NCBI GenBank assembly: GCA_029255685.2
Contig: CM055312.2
Coordinates: 644,649-708,648, forward strand
From: Silene conica
Taxonomy: Eukaryota; Streptophyta; Magnoliopsida; Caryophyllales; Caryophyllaceae
DNA: 64,000 nt
Reading direction: 5' to 3'
The notes below the pieces were generated by a model. That model was not told the origin of the DNA, searched no databases, and saw nothing but the letters and a program-made list of their open reading frames with translations. Position numbers and translations under genes: made by a program. Below, in pieces: positions 36,101-48,290 of the stretch (positions within the stretch are counted from its first letter, which is position 1; every line of letters begins with the position of its first letter).

Positions 36101-37209
36101 TCCTCAAAAATACCGATCAAATATCATTATTTTAAGGACATATGCAATCATGTGAATAAAAATCTGTCAACTTAGAAAATAGTTATGATTATATTAGACG
36201 TTAAAGTAGTGATATTTAACCCATTTTTTTAAAGAGACGGATTATCAACTTTTACAACGGGACTTATTGCCTAGACCCACTAAAGTTAAAACAAAACCAT
36301 TGATTTGAAGTTGGTCCAGTTGAGCACTTACTGTATACGTCTTACAGTTGTTTAGTGGGAAAAAGACGAATCAACCGAAAATGATAAAAATTATATTGTT
36401 TTCATAATGTTTTATGGTATAATTAGTTAACCCGTGTAAAATAAAGTACGGGTCATAATAATATACAATATCATTGGATAAAGGAGACATAATAAACTAA
36501 TAAAAGATTAAATGATAAATGGTATGATATTATAATAAGTCTTCAATTTGATATTTGATGTACATATAATTTAATTTACTAATATTTAGTATCATTCAAT
36601 ATAAATTATGCTATAAATACTCGAAAATCTCTTTAAAACTATGTTAGATGTCTTATTTGATGTACACTTGTTAGTTGTTACGGTTGCAAATTAATTTTCT
36701 AACTACTCGTGCTTATATATTTCTTTCAAGTATTAGTTTTGAGCATAATTGTGTTAAAATTATAAGTGTTTATCTTATTTTAATAAATATTACTTTTCAT
36801 TTTTCTCTGACTCTCCAACGTTATTGGGAGTCACTTATCAGTCCTATAAATCAATAAAAAAAATACACATTTTACAACCCATTATAGATTAAAGTAAACA
36901 TATGTAATTTACAAATACTAATTTTCTCCAAATTCTAATTGTCCATGTTTAAAAAAAAATCATAAATCAGGTTAAATAAATGTGGGGCAAATTAGTGGTG
37001 AGCCGATTTTAAGAATATGAAATTTTCTCCTTAAATTAGACTGTCAATCAGAGCTCTTTATTAACTGCTATAACTTTTATAGAAAAAGGATTCTGACTTG
37101 ATTAAATTTATTTCGCTATTGCAACTTTACGATCATTATACTAAAATCTTAAATTGAGATCGAGACTCTATTTTAAATCGTTGAAATAGACAAATCAAAT
37201 ACTTGGTAA
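33119..37209. other. Intergenic DNA, no gene seen
   Basis: First ~300 bp is upstream of the NFD4-like gene. At about 33525-33655 AACCTAATGGTTAAGAC and GGATTGAATCC are spaced like A and B boxes, so a SINE fragment is possible. About 34080-35470 is less AT-rich, with CCCACGTCGG and GGCTCCCGCC words suggesting transposon sequence, but ends were not found. The remainder is AT-rich without structure I can support. Confidence 0.4.
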
Positions 37210-37582
37210 TCTCTATACTATAAAAGGATTGAAATTTAAAGACATTTGATTGGTTCCTAATTTATTAAAATGAAAAATTTAATTTTCTTTTTCTTTTGTG
37301 GTAGACTGGTAGGCACGTCCATCTTCCAACTTATTGATTTAATTACCCTCTCTCACATTAATTAAATAGGTCTAAATTTAATAAAAACTATATAACAAAA
37401 TTATTTAATTCATTATTATTACATTATAATTTAATTCAAAGTCGGTGCAATTATATAATTTAATTTTAACTCATATATCTTTTTAATTTAATTGCCGATA
37501 AAATGAAAATTATGTTATAAGCTCAGTATATCATAGTTGTAAAACCGACCTGTGTATCTTTTTTGCACGGGAATAAAACTTG
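37210..37582 (+). mobile_element. Short non-autonomous Helitron-like element
   Basis: Starts TCTCTATACTATAAAAGG after an A, a classic plant Helitron 5' end. It ends with an imperfect hairpin (CCTGTG ... CACGGG, 37547-37571), then CTTG followed by T; most Helitrons end CTRR, so the terminus is degenerate. About 373 bp and non-coding. Confidence 0.5.
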
Positions 37583-40058
37583 TGTTTAATATAGACTTAT
37601 ATTCATATATAGTTAGTTCACTTATTAGGACAAGTGATTCGTTAGGACACTTGCATGATGCATGTATAAGTGATATAAGTGTCACAATCTAACAATCTTT
37701 CTTCTTTCTTGAAATGTCGAGTAAATGTAAATCGAAAACAAAATAAGAACATTAAAGATAAGATGACTTTAAGGAAAGCTTGAAAGCTTCCCTTCAACAA
37801 CATCTATAAGAGGCATATGTACATTTCTCACTTTCCCTCATAAAAACGTTCTACTTGGCTAAGTTATCTCTTTACTTTATTATCCACGTGCCCTTCTCAA
37901 TACTATTTTTCAAAATTCTCGTGAATCTATTTTAAGTAGTTTATAATCTTTCATTAAATATATTAATATCATATCTTAATTGATATTGTTATCTTTAAAA
38001 AAAATATATATTACTAGTATTAAAAAATAAGACTTTTATTAAAACACAAAAACTTTAGAGCGATGTCTCTCAAGAGACCTCTCATATATATGATGGGTGA
38101 AGAACCTACGGAGATTTTTGTTTCCCTATTATGAATTAGCGAGAGACGGTCTCTTACGAGACCTACTGTTATAGTTTAGGTAATCGTCTTGTATAATCAT
38201 ATAAAATTATATACAGAAATACAAATTCTCGTTTATGATTAATCCGATTTATATGAACAATTACTCGGGTATAACTGTGTAAGTATTCTACTACTATGTT
38301 ATTGCCCGTAAGAAGTTTAGGTTAATGAAAATATCCACTTCCTAAAACTGATTGTATGTTTATCCAAGTTTTTTTAAAAAAAATTGACAATATTTGAAAT
38401 ATAATTATTATTGTACTCGATTTGTATGTCTTTATCATCGATTTAATTTCATGTTCTCGTGTTATATACGTATACCTTATTTCATAAGCTAACGATTTGT
38501 TTATATGTATACGACAATTTTGTACTTCGAATAATAACATTTGTCTTCATTATTGTTTTATTTCTTATTTTGTTTTCCTTTCCATATATTTTTAAAACTA
38601 AAGTTATTGTGAAAAAATTGTATGCCCTTTAATTTCAAGTAACTAATCTCACAAAAAAAATTGTACAACCAGATGTATAAGATCCTCGTACAACCCTGAT
38701 TCATTTAATTGAGCTGATGTATATATTTGTTGAGTTTTTAAATTATTTTGAATTATATTTTATTTTTTTATATTAAAAATTAAAATATAGTTGATCTTAT
38801 ATGTATTATGTTTTAGTTGTATAATAATTTTTTACTCAATATTTTATAAATGAGTAAATAAAATTTATAATATAATCGAAATTTCTATTAAAAAACTCAA
38901 AATATGTACAATTAATTGTATACATTTGGTGATATAATCCTTTCATTTAACTAACCTCCGAAAAAAAATCAAGCATGCACGCTATTAACAAAAGTCTCAA
39001 CTACTTATCAATTATGTACTCTATCATTTATGACCATATTAATTTTGGATAACTCTATTTTATTTTGTAAAAATGAAGGACAAATACATTAAAATACTCT
39101 GACAAATCTTGATAAAATGTTCACCAATTAATAAACAATATTCCTATCATTACAGAAATATATATCTTTCATTGGTTTTAATAATTATTCCAATATCTTT
39201 CTTTTCTATTAAAAAAAACCGAATCTGTTATTCGCATGCATGCTGCATGCAATACCTCCGTCTTAATAACTAAATTAAAAGATCTTACGTTATTCCATTC
39301 CAGTTCCTTTATCACTTTGTTTAGGTTAAGAAAACAACTTTTTCATCTAGTTTTACTAGCTTTTTTTTGTTTTTAATGTTGTTGTTCTTTTATATATATT
39401 ATATATATACACACACTCATAACACTACAAAAAGTATCACTTGCACCGTCTTAGTTTTCATCTTGCTACTTCAGGAGCTAGCCAGCAGTATTATTAGAAT
39501 ACCAGGTATTATTTACTTTCGTTATGTTTTAAAATTACGGTTTTTCTAAAATGTATCTGATAAGAACAAGAGAGATGGAAAGTTTTATATCGTAATACTA
39601 TTTTATTGCATATAATATGTCAAAACTTCCATCCACGTCTTTTTACCTTGCACTTAAGTCACATTTTAGAAAACCGAATTAAACTAGCCCGTGTTTGGTA
39701 AACAATATATTGAGTAAACTTAGTAGATTCCGATCTAGTTGATAGATTGACCTATCAATCTACTATTATTATTTGTTTGGTAAACAACGTATTCTGATAG
39801 TATATTGACCGAAATCTACTGTTTCTGAATATGATGCTATTAGCAGCAATATAATCTGTTAATTACCAAACACCCAAACCTACTATTAAAATCAGCTAAC
39901 CGTATTCTGCTAACGTTATCCACTGTTATGAATCGGCTTCTGTCATTCGCCAAATGTTTTACAAACTAGATTTCCCTAACTATTTAAAGTACTCTGATAT
40001 GATTGGTTTCATGATTTGAATAGCTTTTTGTTAATTATGATGGTTACCTATCAACAGG
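37583..40058. other. Intergenic, very AT-rich; upstream region of the pectin acetylesterase gene
   Basis: No gene seen until 40059. The sequence just before the start codon (ATCAACAGG at about 40050-40058) could be a splice acceptor, so the leader may contain an upstream non-coding exon, perhaps near 39400-39490. Confidence 0.4.
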
Positions 40059-43000
40059 ATGCGTGAATCAAAATGGTTAAAGTTTCTAGTTTGCTTGATG
40101 ATGATGATGTTGGTCGGAATAAATGGATTCCAAGTTCCTATAACTTTAGTTCTTGATGCAGTTGCTAAAGGAGGTGGTAAGTATAAATGTTTCATCTTTT
40201 TCTTAAGATGTACAAAATCTCGTATATATAAGACCGTTATATAGTGTGCACCTCATTTAACCATAGTAAAAATACTCGGTATGTATATTGTTTACATAAA
40301 AATAAATTGTAACTAGGTCGCATGTTTGAATCTCATCCTATCGTGTTATTTACCTTTCTACTTTATTAGAGAAACAAGAGGGAAAAAACAAGCAAACTAT
40401 ATATACTTATCGGTTCTGGTCATTTGTTTATCGTGATTTTGTGCATGATCAAATTATCCTTTAAAAAACATTACCAAAATAGAAAGGTAAGCAGATAAAT
40501 GAGATACCCGTCAATGGAATAGGTAAATAAATGAAATGATCGGGACTGAAGAAGTATATCAGTATATGATTATTATGTGGAGTTAATTGTTGATGAGAAA
40601 ATGTTAATATAAATTACAGTGTGTTTGGATGGAAGTCCACCAGCTTACCATTTTGATAAGGGTTCTGGAGCTGGTGCTAATAACTGGTTGATCCATATGG
40701 AGGTTTGTGCATTCTTTATTTACCATTATTGTTTATTTTTTTAATGACGTGTGAAATCCGCAGCCGCTACTACCTTTGGTGCGCACTGGGTAACCTCGAG
40801 CATACGTGATAGCCTGTAAACCACGTACACTAGGTTAACCATCTTGGTGAGGCTTGAACCCGAGACCCTTAGGAATGTGGCCCAAGTTTTAATCACTAGA
40901 CTCCACCCTTGCGGGCAAAACCATTATTTAGCATTATTATTGTCTCTTTAATTAGATATATAAAATCTCGGTTTCCTTTGGGTGTGAAGGGAGATATTAG
41001 GATGCTTTTGATGTTGACGGGTTATGAGCCTATGTCAAGAGTAGTATCACTCGTCAAAAACACAAAAGCTTACGGCGTCTTCTAGTAACACGGCTTTACC
41101 CAAAACTTGTGTGACAATCATCTAATTGTCGCTTGAATCTACTACTCAATATATGGATACGATTAATGGTAAATTGATCTGTTTTGGTAGGGTGGAGCTT
41201 GGTGCAACAATGCAACGACTTGTCTAGCGCGAACCAAAGATCGCTTAGGTTCCTCGAAGCTAATGACTCAGAGTTACACTTTTTCCGGGATATTAGCAAA
41301 CCAAGCAAAGTACAATCCTGGTACTAATCACTTGTTTAATGTTCCCATCACTTAGATTTTAAAATATACTGGCATTATTAATTCTGTGACACACATTGAA
41401 ATGTATAGACTTTTACAACTGGAACCGGGTTAAAATCCGATACTGTGATGGATCATCATTCACTGGTGATGTTGAAGCCGTTAATCCGGTATGTCAATTC
41501 CAAACCCCAATCCTATGTGCCCGAGATTGCTCGCTTTTCTCAAAACTAGTATGAAATGAACAGAATGCTAAGGTGTTCTACAGAGGAGCCAGACTTTGGA
41601 GGGCAATTATGGATGATTTGATGGCTAAAGGAATGAAGAATGCTCAAAATGTACATTTACACTTGTTTTTTTTATTGGTTTAAAGGAAGTCGCAAAGGCA
41701 AATTTTGATACTGACGGAAATTGTAGGCGATTCTCGGAGGATGTTCAGCAGGTGGTCTAGGAGCAATTCTTCAATGTGATAACTTTCGAGCTTTGCTGCC
41801 TGGTGCCAAAGTGAAATGTCTGTCTGATGCCGGTTTCTTCATAAACGCGTAGGAAGCTCAGAACCCTATTCTAATCCCGCTCTACGACTTCTGAATTTTG
41901 ATTGATTTACTTACATGACTGGTCTATATACAGAAAAGATATAACAGGAGCATCACATATTCAAGAAATGTTTGATCAAGTTGTTGCTACACATGTAAAT
42001 TCTTTATTCTTTTACTATCTGTACTAAACAATCTCGATCACTCGTTTATTGAAAGAAATCGTCGTTTAATGTTTCTGTTAGGGGTCTGCCAAAAACTTGC
42101 CAGCATCTTGTACTTCCAAACTCAGTCCCGGACTGGTATGTGATACACCGTTGTTTCTATCATTGAATTAATCTGTCATTAGTTTGTCTTGTAATAATGA
42201 TTTTGAAGTTTATGAACATCATTTTCAGTGCTTTTTCCCTGAAAATGCCGCGAAGGGAATCCAAACGCCGTTATTCCTGTTAAATGCAGCCTATGACTCA
42301 TGGCAGGTTTGCAGCACAGACTCTTCTAAGGCACTATGGTAATGTTGTCGGACTGTATGTTTAACTTATACAGCATAAAACTACAATGCTGCAGGTAAAA
42401 AACAGTCTAGCACCAGGAGTGGCTGACCGTCATGGAACTTGGCGCGATTGCAAGACCGACATACTTAAGTGTTCTGACAGTCAGCTCCAAACAATGCAGG
42501 GTTAGTCTTCATCTAACTCATCTAGACATATACTGATAGGCTTACACTGCTAACTGACGATATTATTGATAGATGAACCATCCCAACCAAAACCATGGTT
42601 GAGGCCCAACTATTACATTGGGCTTGAAGAGTGGTTAGTTTGCACAGGCCCACCCATACCGTGTACTGGTTTCCACTTCGTGGTAATGTCCATTGGGCTT
42701 GAAGAGTGGTTAGTTTGCACAGGCCCACCTATACCGTATGCTGGTTTCCACTTCGGAATTCGAACCCGTGACCTTCGGTCACACTGGCTCTGATATCATG
42801 ATAGCTGAACCATCTCAACCAAAACCTTAAGGCGATGGTTGAGGCCCAACTATTATTAATATTACTAATAATTATGAGACAATGATAAGTAATTGCGTCT
42901 TGACCTAGAAACACCGATGTAATCCAGGCTTCAGAACAGATTTCTTAGCAGCATTGTCATCGCTAGGCAACAACCCGTCAAGAGGATTGTACATCAACTC

Positions 43001-43289
43001 TTGCTACTGTCACTGCCAATCCGGAACCCAGGAGACTTGGCTCAGGAATGATGCTCCTCTGCTAGATAACACTGTAAGACAAATTATAAACTTTCACCTT
43101 CCCTTTTTTCTGTCATTTTTTTCCAATTTTTAATCCATATACAAATGATGTTGTTTGAATGCTCATTGTTTATACTCACAGATGATCTCCAAGGCGGTAG
43201 GAGACTGGTATTTCGACCGCAAACCCTTTCAAAAGATCGACTGCCCTTACCCTTGTGACAAAACTTGCCACAACCGTGTGTTCGAATGA
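40059..43289 (+). CDS. Pectin acetylesterase (Notum/PAE family), secreted
   Basis: Twelve coding exons: 40059-40176, 40620-40702, 41191-41320, 41409-41488, 41564-41650, 41727-41848, 41934-41994, 42082-42135, 42229-42306, 42395-42500, 42928-43073 and 43182-43289. The sum is 1173 nt (390 aa), the usual size for the family. The enzyme removes acetyl groups from homogalacturonan in the cell wall. A hydrophobic N-terminus ([17 protein letters not shown], about 7-23) is a signal peptide. [36 protein letters not shown] and [10 protein letters not shown] mark the alpha/beta-hydrolase fold. The likely triad is Ser173, Asp268 (AAYDSWQ) and His335 (SCYCHCQ), and a Cys-rich C-terminus fits an apoplastic protein. 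An AATAAA lies about 110 bp after the stop (43399). Intron 2 holds a SINE and intron 10 a TRIM. Confidence 0.93.
40731..40916 (-). mobile_element. SINE copy in intron 2 of the pectin acetylesterase gene
   Basis: Inverted copy of the family at 639-899. It has a T-rich left end, CCGCAGCCGCTAC, the B-box complement GGCTTGAACCCG, and the CCACCCTTGCGGGC head at 40903-40916. ACCATTATT flanks it at 40722-40730 and 40920-40928, the likely target duplication. The internal part is shortened compared with the first copy. Confidence 0.8.
42567..42870 (-). mobile_element. TRIM copy in intron 10 of the pectin acetylesterase gene
   Basis: Inverted relative to the TRIM at 30922-31218. Terminal repeats at about 42567-42615 and 42800-42870 share GATGGTT, TTGGTTG and GTTGGGCCTCAACC with the NFD4 copy, with a TGATATCAGAGCC primer-binding site next to the 5' repeat. 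ATTAT flanks both ends (42562-42566 and 42871-42875). The internal region contains a 75-bp tandem duplication (42616-42690 and from 42691) that the NFD4 copy lacks. Confidence 0.85.
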
Positions 43290-43868
43290 TACTGAGTTCT
43301 TTAAATTTGTATACATTTTTACAAGACATACACCGCCATTTTTAATGTATTCGGGTTAACCTGTTGTTTATTAGTTCGAGTCACTGGCTTATCTTATTAA
43401 TAAAACGATCTTTTCATTTGTATACTACAGTCTTATTCGAGAATTTAGTTTTTCCAACTTTTGCCCACATTCTTGTTTAAAAGTCATCAACAGTCCCTAC
43501 CTTTTGAAAACAATGTTATAGTCCTTGAACTATAAACCAGATTCAGTTAATGCATCATGTTGCAATTATAAGAGAATCACATACTCACATGGTAGGGACT
43601 AGGGTCTTGCATCAGATGGTCTCCCTTCAAAAGGAATATTTTGATCTTTTCCAAAAAGACGGGATTTTGAGACTATTTTACAGTCAGATGTGACCACTTT
43701 AAAAAAAACAAGTTATCATAAGCCGAGGGAGAAGAAAAGGGTTCCGACCCATAGCAGAATTGAATTCATATATACGTAACCTCAACCTCTGTTGACAAAC
43801 CAGAGAGCGTGTTTTCCGGTACTAGGTCTACTCATATACAAGCATTCCATTACTAAGTGGAGGCACAT
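43290..43868. other. 3' region between two converging genes
   Basis: The pectin acetylesterase (plus) and ROPGEF14-like (minus) genes converge. No additional gene seen. AATAAA at 43399-43404 probably serves the plus-strand gene. Confidence 0.5.
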
Positions 43869-46800
43869 TCAGGTAAGGGGACTATCAGGGGAGCCCTTGG
43901 TGATAGCAGCTTTACCGGTGCGCCAAATCTGGCTAGAGCTAGGAGTGGCAGTAACGGAGCTTGATTTAGTTTCAGTACTTGAAGATATCTCAGAATCAGA
44001 AAATCTGCTTGGATTTGAGTCACTGAAGTAGCCGCCATCAACCTTGTTCATTTGATCGACAAGCGAGCGCCTTATACCTGAATTGTTGATAGGACTGTCC
44101 AACATTCTGTTTAGGCTTAAGCCTGAGTGAAAAGAGCTTGTGGGAATTGGAGTATTCGGATTACTCAAGTAATCTTCTTGAAGGATATCGCCTATCCTCG
44201 ATAGAATGCTGTAAGCTAGGTTTCCAAGAACCCTTGAGTATGCTTCTAGGATTGCATGGCCGACATCCTGTAAATGTATCAACAAACAAATACGGTGTGT
44301 TAGCTACGTCTACAGGGCAGAAGGGAGAGAGTTTTATTAATATGAGGAGGTTTCAGATTACAGATTCAGAACGATATAGAATATGATAACTGCTAGGGTA
44401 GAGGTTAATACAATACAGATTTGACTAATAAGGCCCAGACAGAAACCCTAGCCCAAAACAGAATTCAGATACCGCTTAGGAATAGACCCAACAAGAGAAG
44501 ATTTAACTTTCAAGGGTTGTACGACTTAACGGAACTAACCTGGCCGAACTGTACTTTGGTGACGTTGAGGAAAGTGTGAGGAAGGCACGGATATCTCATC
44601 TTTAACTGATACAAAAGCGCATCTATACGGAGAAGTAAAGACTGTATCTTATCGACCTCTGAAGTTGTCTCTTTCGTGAAAGACCAGGAGGATCTTATAG
44701 GAGTCTTATTACTACTATTACTGACATGTTCTTTAATTCTTTCGTTCCATACAAGCGATGTCGTCTCCAACTTATTGATCGTATCAAGGACATCATGTTC
44801 AGATCTTAGTTTCAGGGAATCAACCATATCCGATGCTGAGCTTGTTCCTGAAGCTATTACTTTGTATAGTTCTTCCCCGAGATTGGCCCTCCCAGACTGC
44901 ATTTCAGAACTAATACAGATTATCAGTAAACAAAAACGCTATGAATGCAGATGTCAACTTTCTTAACTGGTTAGTCATCGACGGGAGTGTGTTGGGTCTA
45001 TGCCTTCAATCTGTTAGTCGCCGCTTGGAACGACTATGCGGGGGTCTCTGTCTGGGCCTTATTAGGTCAAATCTGTATTAGGTTAAGAGTACTATATAAA
45101 CTCTTAACCTCTACCCTAGCAGTTATCATATCATACCGTTCAGAATCTGTAATCTGAAAAACTCCTCACATTAATAAAACTCTCTCCATTTTGCCCTATG
45201 TGCGTGTTGTTCTTTATTGTTTGTTTTTATCTTTCTCTATGCTTCTTGTCCGATAGAAAAATAGACTTGCCTTTGGGAGTGCTTCCTGGATGGCTTTGGG
45301 CACTGTCATTTCAAGCAATACATTTTCATTGATTGATTTCGAGGCCTTGAACACTTGATGAACCACATTACCCTGAGACAGCAACTTCTTTCGGGCAGTT
45401 TCAGAAAGACCACCAGGCGGTACTCGTGGGTAAGGAAGCCACCACCTTTTGCTCTGCCGCGCACTTCCACCACCACCACCACCTCCTCCTCCTTTCCTGC
45501 TATTGCCTTCAGCATACCAAAATTCTGTCCCAACCATTGAATCTAGCACTTCCTGATGCAACCAAAACACATCAATATCACAAACTGTTGTATAGGACGG
45601 GTAATTGAAAGAAGAGATCACGTACAATAAGCATGGAATCGATCTTCTGAAGTGCAGGAATGTTGATATGTACATCAGTACGGGCTTTAGGCGTCATGAT
45701 CTCGAAAATACAACCATTTGTACCGCTTTGTTTAGCAGGAACCAGTTCAACCATATAATTAGCCGGCGAAACTAACCAGTTCATCTCTTTTATCCACTTA
45801 GCCTTCCCTTCTTCTGCCAACGGTTCCAATTTCCACAACTCGCCATAAACAGAAGCTGTAAACATGCCATGCCACGCCACATTTTTCAGGGATACTTATA
45901 TCGATCCAAGTCCGAGTATAGAGAAGTAACAGATAAGAAATATACCTGCAAGATTTGTTATAGCATTTGATATGGCTAGAGCACTGGTCTTGCCCTTTCG
46001 TCCTCCGGTCACATCATCACCTAACAGTAGTTTCGAGAACTTTTCTTTCATCGCCTCCACATCTGATAATTGAGTGGCATAAACCCCTCTGGTATAAAAT
46101 GGCTCAGGAGTTTGGAGTTTGCATCCACTCCATGGATCCGTTTCTTCTTCGTCTTCCTTGGTCGTAATCCAATCAGAGTAGAAAGATCCCCGGGGATTCT
46201 TATTCGAGGAGCAGCTTGTTTCTTCTTCCTCAATGGATGTAGTAGAATACCCGCTTACTGTTTTCGTGTTTACATAAGCTTGACTGTTCAGGATGCACCT
46301 CTCCAGCCCATCATAAGTTATTATTCCTGATATATTTTCAACAAGCTAAGTTTGAAATGCCATGATTTCCAAATTCTAAGGCCTTTCAAGTAAATTTCTA
46401 ACAAAATTGGCAGAGGTATATGTTTAGGTCAATTAGTATTATGCTCATTTTTCAGGGATGAGGTTCTATGTTACTCATGCACGGGAGCGTAAGAACCCAC
46501 CCCAAAAGCTAGCTCAAAGGGTGATCAATCTCCCATTTGATCGATGTGGGTCTCACCTCCCATACCATGGGATGGGATCCGTCCGTAACATTCCACATTC
46601 GTCCCTTCTTCAGGACCAACGTCCTCGTTGGGTCACGGGCTCACGACTGGCTCTTCCAAGCCACTCACTCCGAGGTTGGCTCATAAATGAGGAAACGCTT
46701 CATATTCATACAGAATTTAATCATAGATTTTGAATTCTGGAGTTTCTTATAGATGAAACAGATAGATGGTTGACAAAAAAAAGGCTTAAAATCATCAAAA

Positions 46801-48290
46801 TCAGATTAAGTGCTCACATTATCACATAGTGCCATATATAATCAAGATCTTTTCCTTCAGTTTTATCAAGTGGGTCACCCTTTCTTGTCTCTACTAAGTA
46901 GACAATTGAAGTGTTTAAATGTCAAGAGTAGAGGCTTCCGAAACCATATCCTTGAGTGCCCCATCGAACACAGTATGGCTAGAGCTGGACAACGTAGCGG
47001 GCCAACCCAGGCCCGACCCAGCCCTGTTACGTGGGCCAATTTTTCTAGCCCACACAAGGCTAGGCCTGGGCCAGCCCAGCCCGGTAGCGAATAAGGCCAG
47101 GGCTAGGGTTGGATTTTGTCAGCCCAACCCTATCCGCAGCGCTGTGTGAAATGCAGCCCAACCCAGCCCACTAATAAAACTAACACAACTAACACAAATA
47201 CAACCCATAAACAAAACTAGCAGCCCTATAGGGCTGGGCCAAGGCTGACTTTCTTCAACCCGTCTCGCCTTTGGCCCGGCCCGGTCCATTGTACAACCCT
47301 AGGTATGGCGACAAAATTGAATACTTGGAATAACAGAGTAGTTCCTAAGTGACTTTGTCATTTAAGCAAGCTTGTAACGTGTCTCAAGGGCTCCCGCAAA
47401 TTGCGGGGAAGGGATTCTAACGTAGGCAGTTTTACCCTTGTACAGTTATACTAGCAACCGAAATAGGTTGTTTCCGAAACAATGACAATGGTTGGAAGGT
47501 TTACAAAAAATTGCAGAGGTTCTGAAGCAAGAGAAACTTAATGATACTAGATGGAAAGTGTGTTCCAGTACATGTTTGTGGATCCCTACAGAAGAGAGAA
47601 AGTGGTCCATTTAGTTTGATGAAATTATTGTAAGAAACAAATGAAAGATTTCACTTTCAAAATTATTATTCCCTAATAGTAAGGTTGCTAATAATGAGGA
47701 AAATAAATAAAATACAATACAATAAAGACTGATCGAGAGGAAAGTTCCATAGACGACCTCTCTTTCGATAAATCATTTTCGTAGCGTAGTATTTTTGAAC
47801 AAGAAAGATAGAAACAAAGATTTGAATGGAACATATTGTTGTCCATCTTAATTTGCAGGAAGACAGTGACTTCCATGTGGGTACTATATCACAACAGTTG
47901 CAGCGTTACAATATCTACCTTCATCTTTACTACTACTGTCCCAATCCAATGTGGTTCGATTCAATTATCTACCCTTCATCTTTACATTATCATTCCGACA
48001 CAACTCCCTTCAGACTCGGTTTAATTTCACAGTTATTACGTACCTCATGAATACAAGGCTCTCACACTCGGACAATTTATATGGAAACAATTAATGATAG
48101 ATACAGTAATAAATAAATATATAAATAAAAACAGAATGAATGAAATGAATGAATAGAATAAAAGAGAAATAGTATGAATTGAAGGAGATAAAGATGTCTG
48201 GGCCTTACTGTCCTGTTCATTCTCATCAAAATCAATGCTAATGACCCTGTCCCTTGTGCAGCAAACCAGCTTCCTTCTAATAACCCCCAT
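43869..48290 (-). CDS. ROPGEF14: ROP guanine nucleotide exchange factor, ROPGEF14-like (PRONE domain)
   Basis: Six exons on the minus strand: 48290-48209, 46326-45946, 45855-45626, 45552-45271, 44896-44540 and 44267-43869, giving 576 aa with every phase closing. It activates plant ROP GTPases through the PRONE domain (about residues 113-480): [82 protein letters not shown] and [16 protein letters not shown]. The N-terminal exon ([20 protein letters not shown]) and the length match Arabidopsis ROPGEF14 (At1g31650, from memory), a late-diverging member. A Gly9 run follows the WYAEG motif. Intron 1 is 1882 bp and holds a hAT-like MITE. The intron after exon 4 starts with GC (AAG|GCAAGT) instead of GT. 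Introns 4 and 5 each contain an LTR-like copy in opposite orientations. Confidence 0.92.
44296..44493 (-). repeat. LTR-like copy A in intron 5 of the ROPGEF14-like gene
   Basis: Read on the minus strand it starts TGTTGGGTCTATTCC and contains TGTCTGGGCCTTATTAG, CTCTACCCTAGCAGTTATC, AATCTGTAATCTGAAA and AATAAAACTCTCTCC, all shared in order with 44990-45205 on the plus strand. It looks like a truncated or solo LTR; no target duplication was identified. Confidence 0.7.
44990..45205 (+). repeat. LTR-like copy B in intron 4 of the ROPGEF14-like gene
   Basis: Starts TGTTGGGTCTATGCC, has CTATATAAACTCTTAACC (a TATA-type promoter region), then AATAAAACTCTCTCC and GCCC near its end. Same family as copy A but in the opposite orientation, with exon 5 lying between the two. 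Confidence 0.7.
46980..47301. mobile_element. hAT-like MITE in intron 1 of the ROPGEF14-like gene
   Basis: Ends TAGAGCTGGACAACG and, inverted, TAGGGTTGTACAATGG. The flanks AGTATGGC (46972-46979) and GGTATGGC (47302-47309) agree at seven of eight bases, fitting an 8-bp hAT duplication. The body is GC-rich with repeated GGCCC/CAGCCC words. Open frames across it are not genes. Confidence 0.75.

Noticed and set aside
46458-47149. Plus-strand open frames within ROPGEF14 intron 1
   Set aside because: They lie in intronic repeat sequence, including the hAT-like MITE, and show no protein-like motifs.
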